Assembly: GCA_003343995.1 (NCBI GenBank) | Contig: QAKE01000020.1 | Span: 1 to 35,645 of the forward strand | Direction: 5' to 3' | Length of the DNA: 35,645 nucleotides | Source: Bacillota bacterium | Lineage (GTDB): Bacteria > Bacillota > Clostridia > Christensenellales > Borkfalkiaceae | In this document: positions 1-6,801 of the stretch, piece after piece | Numbering within the stretch: the first letter of the stretch is position 1 | How the letters are laid out: each line of letters opens with the position of its first letter | The notes under the pieces: model-generated | What the model saw: only the letters and a program-made list of their open reading frames with translations | Told to the model about the DNA's origin: nothing | Databases searched by the model: none | Made by a program: the position numbers and the translations under genes

Positions 1-108
1 TTTTATCGCCCTTTTTTACCCATAGCGGTAGATACAGAAAAGTGTTCAATTTGAGGAACCACCCCGTTTTTTTGACCGATTTTTGACTTTGCAAGAGATC
101 TTTAAGAG

Positions 109-144
109 AAAAAAAGTAGTCATTCTTCGAAAAGAATGACTACT
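109..144 (-). terminator. Rho-independent terminator downstream of broken nagA
   Basis: A perfect 13-bp stem (115-127 with 132-144, loop CGAA) is followed on the minus strand by a run of T (complement of 109-114). It lies about 55 bases beyond the end of the nagA frame. The first 108 bases of the window contain nothing else I can name. Confidence 0.8.
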
Positions 145-199
145 AAAACTTAATTTTTTAATTAAAAATTGAATTTTTACCGCTTTTTGGCGCTAAATC

Positions 200-739
200 T
201 TAGCCCCTCGGATTACGGATATTAGCCTGCGGGGGTGATAACCGTGCCATTATCCCACGTGTGCTCGGCGTAGCCGTCCTTTTCCCCTGTGTGTTCGCAG
301 GTTGCCTCGTGCCAGTGATGGGTGGCGTCATAAGTCCACCCCGCCCCATACGTATTTCGAGATGGATACCAAGCATGCGCGCGCCCTTCTTCCCCTTGCT
401 GCGCATAAAAGCTGAAATCTCTTTCAGGGAGAGAATTTCCTGCTCAAATGTCTGTGCACCGAGAGTGGAAAGGTAAGATGTCGTTCCCTCCTGTGCTAAT
501 TTTTCGGAAATAGTTTCGCAGGCGGCAAGACAGTCTTCATCTCTGAAATCTTTTCCTCCCGCACCAGGCGTATGGATATCGATGAATCCGGGAAGAATCA
601 TTGCGTTTTCGGGAACCTTTACGGTTTCGAAAACGCAATCCGGTGGCGCACCGATCGAAACGATTTGATCGGAAAACGCCATATTCGCTCGGACGATCCC
701 CTCTTCCGTGCAGATCATCGCGTTTACGAATTGTTTCAT
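200..739 (-). pseudogene. nagA: N-acetylglucosamine-6-phosphate deacetylase, broken (N-terminal third only)
   Basis: Residues 1-128 match the start of NagA, an amidohydrolase that deacetylates GlcNAc-6-phosphate in amino-sugar catabolism. The beta-sandwich start leads into the metal-site segment ILPGFIDIHTPGAGG (about 48-62), a GTT(S)Y-type helix region, and MLGIHLE (122-128). In intact NagA the last segment continues as GP and the protein reaches about 380 residues. Here homology stops exactly after HLE (E codon at 356-358). The remaining 51 codons are low-complexity nonsense because the DNA now belongs to another coding sequence read in a different frame. The start is the ATG at 737-739, with GGGGAGG five bases upstream. 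The catalytic barrel is missing, so the product cannot be active. The junction could be a real deletion or recombination, or an assembly chimera. Confidence 0.75.
222..357 (-). pseudogene. Orphan fragment of a HHWH-type surface-protein repeat
   Basis: Read on the minus strand, one frame off from nagA, this stretch encodes about 44 residues. They contain the segments WTYDATHHWHEATCEHTGEK and DGYAEHTWDNGTV and end at a TAA (222-224). Tandem repeats of the YDxTHHWHxxTCxH / HTWD type are common in long secreted Clostridia proteins. The fragment has neither its own start codon nor its natural continuation. It abuts nagA exactly where NagA homology ends, so both sides of the junction are truncated. 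Confidence 0.65.
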
Positions 740-776
740 ATCGGCCTCCCCGTTCGCTTTCTCTATAATATTTTTT

Positions 777-806
777 ATTATACTCTATTCCGTGAGGAAA
801 AGTCCA
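777..806 (-). promoter_or_regulatory. Putative promoter of nagA
   Basis: On the minus strand a TATAAT (777-782) is preceded at 18 bp by TGGACT (801-806). It lies about 40 bases upstream of the nagA start. The -10 is consensus and the -35 is weak. Confidence 0.5.
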
Positions 807-955
807 TATCATTTTTTAATATATATTTCGCAAAAGTTACTTTTCAAGTTATACAAAAATGTAGTTTATAAAAAGAATGGGCAGGACTTCTTAGAGAATT
901 TTTATTTCTTTCATGTAAAAGCTCAGTCTGGTGGTAAAATTTTTTGACGATAGGG

Positions 956-1076
956 AGTGTGCTTGTCTTGAAATGAAACAAGTCGGCGGGTAAACTGAAA
1001 GGGGTGCGCGGCAAAGCCGCGCACCCCTTTCACCCGCTCGCTGCGCTCGCGGGCGCCGAGACAAGCTCACGCACTT
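956..1076. repeat. Nested inverted repeat with a perfect 16-bp hairpin at its core
   Basis: The core hairpin pairs 997-1012 with 1016-1031 (16 of 16 bp, loop AAA, very GC rich). It is followed by a smaller hairpin (1033-1037 with 1049-1053). Both sit inside an outer imperfect stem in which AGTGTGCTTGTCT (956-968) pairs with the AGACAAGC...CACT segment at 1060-1075. There is no T-run after the core stem, so a simple terminator is less likely than a cruciform or single-strand-origin-like element. Confidence 0.7.
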
Positions 1077-1100
1077 AATGCGCGGGAAAAGATATAATGA

Positions 1101-1174
1101 AAAGGCGCGGGAGGGCGCGGAAACGCCCGCTGACCCGCTTTGGCGTTTTCCGCGCTTTCTCTCCCGCGCGCTTT
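1101..1174. repeat. Long imperfect GC-rich hairpin
   Basis: The left arm 1101-1127 pairs with the right arm 1142-1174. Blocks AAAG, GCGCGGGAG, CGCGGAAA and CGCC are matched by their complements, with a few bulged bases. The loop is about 14 nt. A TATAAT (1093-1098) lies just upstream on the plus strand but has no convincing -35. Confidence 0.6.
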
Positions 1175-1310
1175 ATTTTGTATCGTCCGCTTTTCCGTTT
1201 GCGGATTTAATCACTATTTTTTCATGCTTTTTCCGCCCGTTATTCCGCACCTCTTTGTGAGGGGATTCTCGTTCTTAAAATCTCACTTTTTCCCGCCCGC
1301 TTTCAAAACC

Positions 1311-1364
1311 TTTGCAAAATACCGTCAGGAAAATACTGGGGATTTCGCCTCTTTTGACGATAAG
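1311..1364. repeat. 54-bp direct repeat, copy A
   Basis: It aligns without gaps to 2454-2507 with 43 of 54 identities. The ends TTTGCAAAAT and TTTTGACGATAAG are perfectly conserved and the middle is diverged. The two copies lie on either side of the HTH-protein gene. Copy B includes the last codons of the rep gene, so copy A may be either a functional site or the relic of a duplication of the rep 3' end. Confidence 0.7.
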
Positions 1365-1773
1365 AAATGACTGCTTTCTTTTTTCTTGCAGGTAAAATTT
1401 CCCGCTGTTTTTTTGAATTTCACTTTTTCCCGCAGACATATTATACCACATCTTTTCAATTTTCGTCCGCATCTTTACCTACGCTTTTCCGTCACTAAAT
1501 GTACAGTAAACCGTTTCCTTTTTCCTTGCGCTTTCCCTTTGCCTCTCCGAAAGCCGCCTGCACGTTCGGGGCAGTTTAGCGTTCGGCTCCCCGCAACTCA
1601 ACGCGGAAAAATTCTTCTTCCCTTTTCTTCTTTTATCTCTTCGTTTTTCAAGAACAATTTTTCCTTCTCCGTTGACTTGCGGATATCCGCCTTCCACTTT
1701 CTCAAGTTTTCCCTTTCGCCGCACGCTCTTTCTCCCCCTGCCGTTCAGGCAAATTTCTTTCGGAGGTGGCAAT

Positions 1774-2433
1774 ATGGAATTGTTGGTGTCAAAGTTCTCA
1801 AACGGGAAGTATCGGAACGAAGGCGAATTGTTCGCAGAGGTAATTTCTCCGGATAACGTCAAACTCATGGGCGAGATGATCGCTTTGCAGTCTTTCCGCA
1901 ACGTCAAAAAGTACGACCTCGAAGTCGCGGACAAACTGTATATAGGGCTGATCAAAGACTTGCATCATATGAACGAAGTCAGATATACCGTTTCCGACGG
2001 ATATGACTATGCGCAAATTGCCGTCTGCTTTCTCTGTCAATTCATGGGAAGATGTGTTGACGAGATCTATGGAAAAGACAAGAAAGGAAAAGACATCACC
2101 ATCAGAACCGCATGTTACAGGGAAGTGGATTTACATCTTATGCGTTACAGGAGGAAAGCCCAAAAGACGGAGTATATAGCCTTCGAAGATTACAAAGCAT
2201 TGCCTGCAGACCCAGCGGATTGTTTCGAACGGAAAGAAGAGAATTACGAAAAAGCGGACGCGCTCGTCAAGGCTCTTAATTTATCCGAACTCGAACTTGC
2301 TATCTTAAAATGTTACGTCAACGGTATGGTCCAATCCGAAGTCTGCGCATATCTCGGCATAGGCAGAGGCTGTATCAATCACAGGAAGGCATCAATCCGA
2401 AAAAGATACTACGCCTGTTTCGGGGAGATTTAA
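1774..2433 (+). CDS. HTH protein with sigma-70 region-4-like C-terminus
   Basis: A 219-residue protein starts at ATG 1774, with GGAGG at 1762-1766 seven bases upstream; earlier in-frame starts lack a ribosome site. The C-terminal part (about residues 168-212) reads as a sigma region 4 or LuxR-like helix-turn-helix: LNLSELELAILKCYVNGM, then QSEVCAYLGIGRGCINH, then the basic tail ASIRKRY. The N-terminal 150 residues show no sigma region 2 signature, so it is more likely an element-encoded transcription regulator than a complete sigma factor. Proteins of this build are common beside rep and recombinase genes of Clostridia mobile elements. It is transcribed towards the rep gene, which lies on the other strand. 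No consensus promoter is obvious upstream. Confidence 0.75.
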   Translation: MELLVSKFSNGKYRNEGELFAEVISPDNVKLMGEMIALQSFRNVKKYDLEVADKLYIGLIKDLHHMNEVRYTVSDGYDYAQIAVCFLCQFMGRCVDEIYGKDKKGKDITIRTACYREVDLHLMRYRRKAQKTEYIAFEDYKALPADPADCFERKEENYEKADALVKALNLSELELAILKCYVNGMVQSEVCAYLGIGRGCINHRKASIRKRYYACFGEI

Positions 2434-2444
2434 CCTCCCCGAAA
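2418..2444 (+). terminator. Hairpin overlapping the stop codon of the HTH gene
   Basis: A perfect 10-bp stem pairs 2418-2427 (TTTCGGGGAG) with 2435-2444. The TAA stop sits in the loop. The following sequence is only moderately T-rich, so termination may be partial. Confidence 0.5.
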
Positions 2445-2453
2445 TAAATTGCT

Positions 2454-2507
2454 TTTGCAAAATATCGTCAGTTAAATCCTGACGATTTCAGGCATTTTGA
2501 CGATAAG
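2454..2507. repeat. 54-bp direct repeat, copy B, containing a hairpin and the 3' end of rep
   Basis: This copy matches 1311-1364 (43 of 54). It also holds a perfect 8-bp hairpin (2464-2471 with 2479-2486) whose right arm repeats the TGACGAT motif found again at 2498-2504. On the minus strand the hairpin falls immediately after the rep stop (2488-2490), so it could act as its terminator or as an initiator-binding site. Confidence 0.7.
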
Positions 2508-3600
2508 ACGCGACCTTGTTTGTCTTCAATCGGTTCAAAAGTTGTTTCGCGCACAATCGACGAATCAAGTCACGGTTCACCTTTCCCAGATATTCGCCCT
2601 CGTCCCAACAGACGAAATCGTCATAGAGGAGCAGTTTTCTTTTTCCCACGCCTATACGACATACGACGTCTTCTTCCATCACGTCCGAAACGAAATATTG
2701 TTCCGTGCCCCTGGAATAAACAATCTTTTCGTTCGTTTTTTCCAGATATTTCATCAAGTACGCCAACGCGAACCGCAGTTCCGTTTCCGGCAGTGCGGCA
2801 AAATCCGACCTGCCGAAACGTTTGTTGAAATAGGTGTTCTGCACGGTCACCTGTCTTTTGTGCGCGCGGAAACTGTAATCGTTCTTCTCGAACAATTTTC
2901 CAGGCATCGTACCCTCGGGGATATAAAAGACCCCGTGGAAATGCAATCTTTTCTTTTCGGGAGAACGTTCCCACACGCCTATATACTTCCAGCCTTTCCT
3001 GCTGCTCAATAAACTCAAAGTATTTCTCAGTTTGCGGCGGAAACTCTCCTCGGTATGTTTTTCTCCGTCGAACGTAAACGTGACGAAAAAATTAAAATCC
3101 TGCAAATACGCTTTGCGGGCGAGGCGCTGCCTTCTGCAGATCAGGTTATGCCGTTTCCGTTCGAGATTTTCGCCCACGAACCGTTCGGTTAAAGCCTGCG
3201 TTTCAAAATCCTGCCGCATGGCGGAAACAAGATTTGCGCGTCGCTCTTTTTTGGGCAGGTTAATCATGTCGCGGTACAGTTCGTCGAACCGGTCCCGCCT
3301 CGTGACGGACTGTTCGGCCACGGAGGGCTTTTTGACGGAAGCAAAGTAAATGTTTACATACTCGTTAAACGCCGCGAATTCCCGTTCCTGTTTTTCGGTA
3401 AGCGGAATAAGCGCGTTATCCTTTTCGAAAAACACGCTTTTCATGACGGTCTGCCTCGGTGCGATCTCACCGCATATCTGCGCCGTTGCAGCCGGATTTC
3501 CGCGGTGTGTTTGTCTTTTCGCCTTATTCCGTCTCGGATAAGGGGGGATGGCGATGAAATGACTTCCGTCGGAATAGATCTTGCAATTCGCGTATGGCAT
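2488..3600 (-). CDS. HUH-family rolling-circle replication initiator / relaxase-like protein
   Basis: A 370-residue protein. The start is ATG 3600, preceded by GGGAGG four bases upstream. A longer frame exists but would overlap the next gene and lacks a ribosome site. Three rolling-circle motifs are visible: FFVTFTFD (171-178), the metal-binding HUH triad RLHFHGVFY (H220, H222), and a helix ALAYLMKYLEK (about 278-288) with candidate catalytic tyrosines Y281 and Y285. Such proteins nick one strand, stay attached through the tyrosine, and start replication or transfer of plasmids, phages and integrative elements. The N-terminal 160 residues are basic and unassigned. Together with the serine recombinase this suggests an element that can replicate after excision. 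No coupling protein or other conjugation gene is present. Confidence 0.85.
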   Translation of the reverse strand: MPYANCKIYSDGSHFIAIPPYPRRNKAKRQTHRGNPAATAQICGEIAPRQTVMKSVFFEKDNALIPLTEKQEREFAAFNEYVNIYFASVKKPSVAEQSVTRRDRFDELYRDMINLPKKERRANLVSAMRQDFETQALTERFVGENLERKRHNLICRRQRLARKAYLQDFNFFVTFTFDGEKHTEESFRRKLRNTLSLLSSRKGWKYIGVWERSPEKKRLHFHGVFYIPEGTMPGKLFEKNDYSFRAHKRQVTVQNTYFNKRFGRSDFAALPETELRFALAYLMKYLEKTNEKIVYSRGTEQYFVSDVMEEDVVCRIGVGKRKLLLYDDFVCWDEGEYLGKVNRDLIRRLCAKQLLNRLKTNKVASYRQNA

Positions 3601-3649
3601 AAAACCTCCCGTTGCCGCACGAGAAATCGTTAAAATATCGCTTATAAAA

Positions 3650-3901
3650 TTATCTTTTTTTCTGTATTTTAGTCTCCTTTGCTTTTTCACCCTTCTTTAA
3701 ATTTGCAATATATTCTCCGATTTGTTTTTCGTACCGTTTCATCATGATTTCTGAAATTCTGTGAAGCAACTCTTCCTGCATTTCCGTTTCCCCGTTTTTA
3801 TTTACGTCCTTGACCTTTATATATAGCGGAACATTCATAAGGTAACTTCCGTCCGGGTTTCGCAAACCGATGTACGCTATTTTTTGATACTTTTCGTTCA
3901 T
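3650..3901 (-). CDS. Small element-encoded protein of unknown function
   Basis: This 83-residue protein is not recognised. The N-terminal half is compact and beta-like (IAYIGLRNPDGSYLMNVPLY). The C-terminal half is a charged helix ending in a lysine-rich tail. The start ATG at 3899-3901 has GGAG four bases upstream. It ends 50 bases before the rep start on the same strand, so the two are probably co-transcribed. That position suggests an accessory role in replication or its control, but nothing in the sequence proves it. Confidence 0.65.
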   Translation of the reverse strand: MNEKYQKIAYIGLRNPDGSYLMNVPLYIKVKDVNKNGETEMQEELLHRISEIMMKRYEKQIGEYIANLKKGEKAKETKIQKKR

Positions 3902-4132
3902 AATGCTCCACTTTTCCTTACTAAAATTTTTCCCCTCATCTATTCAGGAATGAAAACACTGAAAGTTAACGGTCTTCTCAATAATTTTTTAATTCAAATC
4001 CGGGGCAATCTGTAATACGGAGTTAGCAATCTCCGCCGTCCGCGCTTTTTTACCTGACCGCCAACCCGGCTTTTTTCTGAGCTTTCTTATTTTCCGCGCC
4101 TTTTTTCTCTTGATTTTTTAATAAAATAAATA
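3902..4132. other. Intergenic, AT-rich, between divergent rep and recombinase units
   Basis: Apart from a weak CGGAG/CTCCG hairpin near 4017-4035, I see nothing here. The promoter of the minus-strand rep unit must lie here, but no convincing -35/-10 pair was found. Confidence 0.5.
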
Positions 4133-4161
4133 TTGACTTTCGTATGGTTTTAAATTATAAT
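4133..4161 (+). promoter_or_regulatory. Strong sigma-A promoter of the recombinase leader
   Basis: TTGACT (4133-4138) and TATAAT (4156-4161) are separated by exactly 17 bp. Transcription would begin near 4168, giving a leader of about 245 nt before the recombinase start. Confidence 0.8.
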
Positions 4162-4234
4162 TGTCTTATATTTAGGACTTTTCCGTCTTTTCGTCCCATA
4201 TCCCGTCAAATAAATTACGACCTTTCAACAACAG

Positions 4235-4402
4235 AAGAAACAACATCTTTTGCCTTTGCGCCGAAAGATTGCCTCGCCGTGATTTTTTGTCAAGGAGCGC
4301 TGTTTATCCCTCGACAAGCATAAAGCAGCGCTTTCTCCCTTGACAAACTCCCCCGGCTTCGGCTGATCGGTTTGCGCAAAAGGCAATCCAATGTTGTTTC
4401 TT
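4235..4402 (+). promoter_or_regulatory. Large structured 5' leader of the recombinase mRNA
   Basis: The outer stem pairs 4235-4246 with 4391-4402 (12 of 12 bp) and continues, after an internal loop, as 4252-4261 with 4374-4384 (one bulge). The inner hairpin pairs 4286-4295 with 4338-4347 (10 bp), 4296-4302 with 4326-4332 (7 bp) and 4303-4307 with 4320-4324, around a 12-nt loop. GATTGCCT (4267-4274) is an alternative partner for AGGCAATC (4381-4388), exclusive with part of the outer stem. The structure ends three bases before GGAGG (4406-4410), so opening or closing it could gate translation. It might instead be a single-strand origin. Confidence 0.65.
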
Positions 4403-4415
4403 TTCGGAGGTTTAT

Positions 4416-5963
4416 ATGGAAAACTGCGTTATTTATCCCCGCTTCAGTTCTCACGGACAAAACGAACAGAGCATAGAGGCTCAAATCCGTATCTGCAAGG
4501 AATTTGCGAAAAGCAAAGGGCTGAACGTCGTCAATATTTATCCCGAAAAAGCTAAGACGGGAACCAACGATAACCGTCCCGCTTTTCAACGGATGATCGC
4601 CGACGCTCAAAGCGGCGCATTTCAGTATATCATTGTTTACATGATGGACAGATTCGCCCGCAACCGCAGAGACAGCATCTTGTATAAAGAAATGCTGAAA
4701 GAAAAATACGGCATCCGCGTGTTATCTGCTCTTGAACCGATCACGGATGACGAAAGCGGTGAATTTTATGAAATGTTTCTCGAATGGAATGCGGAAAAAT
4801 ACAGCAAACGCCTTTCAAAAAGAGTCCGGGACGGTTTGGACACTAATGTCGAAGAAGGTCTTTACTGCGGCGGTATGCTGCTCTTCGGGTACCGACTGGA
4901 AACGGAACCTCTCCCGGGAAAAACGAATAAGTTTGTCAAACGTATCGCCGTCAACGACAACGAAGCCTCCATTGTCCAGTTTATTTTTGAATCGTATGAC
5001 AAAGGAATCTCTAAAAAAGATATCGCCGCAGAACTCAACCGTCAGGGGCACCGCTTGAAAGGCAAACCTTTTACGAACAAAGTCTTCGATAACTGGCTGC
5101 TTAATGAAAAATATACGGGAGAGTTTACTTTCGGCGGCAGACGCTGCTCGAATATGTATCCGAAAATCATTGATAAAGCTCTTTTTGAAAGAGTTCAAAA
5201 CCGGCTCCGTAAGAATAAATACGTTGCAGGCGGAATGGCTACCGCTAAAATCCCGTATTTGCTCACGGGGAAATTATTCTGCGGTCACTGCGGTACGGAT
5301 ATGGTTTCCGACGGCGGTACAAGCAGAAACGGCGTAAAACACTATTATTATGCCTGCAAGAAAAAGAAAAAAGTCGAATGCGATAAAAAACGGGAAGATA
5401 AAGACAGCCTCGAAAAATATGTCACGGCTTGCGTAACAGATTTTCTGAGTAATAAAAACAATGCCGAAATCGTTGTTTCCGATGTCTTGAACTATTATGA
5501 AAAAAGAACGGACGAACAAAACCTGAAGTCTGTCCGTCTTAAAATTGCAAATCTCCGAAAAGATGCCGATCGGCTCGCGGACGCCTTCGTCAAGGCGAAA
5601 AGCGAGTTGCTCAGGGAAAGCATCGAAAAACGAATGCGGGAATACGAACTCCTGCTCGATGATCTTTGTTCCCAAAAAGCTCAATTAGAATTGGAATGCG
5701 GCTATCGCCTGACAAAAAACGATCTCCTCGATTTTATCTCAGAACTCCTCAAAGGCGATATCCATGACAAAGAGTATCAACGGAAAATTATCGACCACCT
5801 CGTCAGCCGGGTTTTTGTTTCAGACAACCATACTGTTGTCTATTTTAACATCAAAGGCGGTAAAAATATTAATAGTGTTTCTTTTGAAGATACAAAATCC
5901 ACCCTTTTCAACCCAAATCGTGTTCGATCGCAATCTCCTCTCCCCTGCCAAAAAAGAACCTGA
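4416..5963 (+). CDS. Large serine recombinase (site-specific integrase/excisionase)
   Basis: A 515-residue protein starting at ATG 4416 with GGAGG five bases upstream. Domain order: an N-terminal resolvase domain with the catalytic serine in YPRFSS (S11) and the IVYMMDRFARNRRD segment; a recombinase domain (about 150-270); a zinc beta-ribbon opened by FCGHCG (about 289) with later cysteines in YYYACKKKKKVEC; and a coiled coil (about 370-430) of the kind that controls synapsis and directionality. Large serine recombinases integrate and excise elements between short att sites. This one is presumably responsible for the element in 950-6000. Length and motifs look intact. The last 25 residues lack similarity to the core and run into the terminator. 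No att core could be identified by eye. Confidence 0.93.
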   Translation: MENCVIYPRFSSHGQNEQSIEAQIRICKEFAKSKGLNVVNIYPEKAKTGTNDNRPAFQRMIADAQSGAFQYIIVYMMDRFARNRRDSILYKEMLKEKYGIRVLSALEPITDDESGEFYEMFLEWNAEKYSKRLSKRVRDGLDTNVEEGLYCGGMLLFGYRLETEPLPGKTNKFVKRIAVNDNEASIVQFIFESYDKGISKKDIAAELNRQGHRLKGKPFTNKVFDNWLLNEKYTGEFTFGGRRCSNMYPKIIDKALFERVQNRLRKNKYVAGGMATAKIPYLLTGKLFCGHCGTDMVSDGGTSRNGVKHYYYACKKKKKVECDKKREDKDSLEKYVTACVTDFLSNKNNAEIVVSDVLNYYEKRTDEQNLKSVRLKIANLRKDADRLADAFVKAKSELLRESIEKRMREYELLLDDLCSQKAQLELECGYRLTKNDLLDFISELLKGDIHDKEYQRKIIDHLVSRVFVSDNHTVVYFNIKGGKNINSVSFEDTKSTLFNPNRVRSQSPLPCQKRT

Positions 5964-5991
5964 GTTGAAGCGATTTCGGCTCAGGTTCTTT
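5953..5991 (+). terminator. Terminator overlapping the recombinase stop codon
   Basis: A perfect 12-bp stem (5953-5964 with 5980-5991) is followed by CATTTTT. The stop codon lies in the left arm. Confidence 0.7.
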
Positions 5992-6032
5992 CATTTTTCC
6001 GGCATTTCGACGCCAAACATTTTAAAACAGTA

Positions 6033-6057
6033 AAAATCCGCCCGTCGGGCGGATTTT
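6033..6057. terminator. Bidirectional terminator
   Basis: A 12-bp stem (6033-6044 with 6046-6057, effectively with a small loop round CGTCG) is flanked by A-runs on the left and T-runs on the right. It fits the end of the minus-strand gene at 6105 and is a back-up for the recombinase gene. Confidence 0.85.
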
Positions 6058-6104
6058 TTCGTTTTTGCCGCAACGGCGATGGAAACGGCGCGGAACGCAC
6101 GCGC

Positions 6105-6704
6105 TTACGCGCCGTATTTGGCGAGCATTTTGATGAGATAAGACAACTTTTCGTTGACGGTCGCCAAGGGAACGTCCCCCCGCTCCATGGACGAAAGCGA
6201 ATACTCCAGCTCGCTCAAACGGTTGCGGTCGGGCGCGGATAAATTAAAATAATGGAGCCGCTCGATAACGCTGCGCGCGTGCGCGAGCGAAAGGCTTTTT
6301 TTCACGTCCGCGTCGGAAGAAAACTTCGGCTCTTCCTCCCTTTTTCTCGGTTCGGGCGCGGGGGTATCGAGTTTTTTTGCGAGATTTCGCACGTATTCCC
6401 TGACGGGCGCGTCGTCCTTGCTTTTCTTTTCCGTTTTCTGAAAGCGCAAAAAGCCCGTCAGCAAACACCCTATCGCAAAGGAAAGCGCCGTATAGAGCGC
6501 CGCTTCCTCAAACATCCCCGCGCCGCAGAGAAACGCACATTCCAGCGCCGTGAACGCGCACGCGAAATAAAAGTACGGGCGCTTATTCTTCAAAAAGAGA
6601 AACAACGCGAAAAACGCGAGCAGCAACGCGTTTGCCGCGATCACCGCCGCCGCGGGAAAGGACTTTGCCAGCGTTTGAAAACCTTGCGTAAAATATTCCA
6701 GCAT
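6105..6704 (-). CDS. Small three-helix membrane protein with a charged cytoplasmic tail
   Basis: A 199-residue protein, not assigned to a family. Three hydrophobic segments are clear: about residues 19-38 (AAVIAANALLLAFFALFLFL), 44-66 and 70-87. A charged linker rich in K, E and P follows, then a helical tail of about 70 residues. The start is ATG 6704 because GGAGG lies eight bases upstream; an earlier in-frame GTG would put that site inside the gene. It follows addA by 97 bases on the same strand and ends at the strong terminator at 6033-6057, so it may be the last gene of an addB-addA unit. Nothing in the sequence links it to DNA repair. Confidence 0.7.
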   Translation of the reverse strand: MLEYFTQGFQTLAKSFPAAAVIAANALLLAFFALFLFLKNKRPYFYFACAFTALECAFLCGAGMFEEAALYTALSFAIGCLLTGFLRFQKTEKKSKDDAPVREYVRNLAKKLDTPAPEPRKREEEPKFSSDADVKKSLSLAHARSVIERLHYFNLSAPDRNRLSELEYSLSSMERGDVPLATVNEKLSYLIKMLAKYGA

Positions 6705-6801
6705 ATATCGATCCTCCGATAAAACGTTCACGCTAATTGTTCCACGTTTTCACCGTCGAATTTTGCCGTTTTACGTAAGTTTTATACGTATTTCGTCTGT
6801 T

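Larger units (their letters stand above)
813..1773. other. Long non-coding, repeat-rich stretch; candidate origin of the integrative element
   Basis: No credible gene is seen in these 960 bases. They hold a nested inverted repeat (956-1076), a second long hairpin (1101-1174) and a direct repeat TCACTTTTTCCCGC at 1283-1296 and 1420-1433. There are several further TTTTCC(C)GC motifs in both orientations, and one copy of a 54-bp repeat shared with the end of the HUH rep gene (1311-1364). A third, shorter match to its core (TTTTGACGATA) lies at 942-952. A dense set of hairpins and iteron-like repeats beside an HUH initiator gene is what a replication or transfer origin usually looks like. The functional reading is inference. 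Confidence 0.45.

Noticed and set aside
1..108. A short minus-strand frame ending at the TAA at 3-5
   Set aside because: It is only about 30 codons, has no start codon or ribosome site, and lies downstream of the terminator at 109-144.
1479..1955. A 158-codon minus-strand frame overlapping the start of the HTH gene
   Set aside because: It has no ribosome site or domain. The plus-strand gene has a GGAGG-preceded ATG and a clear HTH.
5905..5960. TTCGATC followed by a CCA-ending stretch at the recombinase 3' end, as if a tRNA 3' end had been captured at an att site
   Set aside because: The flanking bases do not form a T-arm or acceptor stem, so no tRNA fragment is supported.
950..6000. att sites of the integrative element
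   Set aside because: No direct repeat long enough to be convincing was found between the left (about 800-960) and right (about 5900-6030) ends. Serine-recombinase cores can be only a few bases long, so the boundaries remain undefined.
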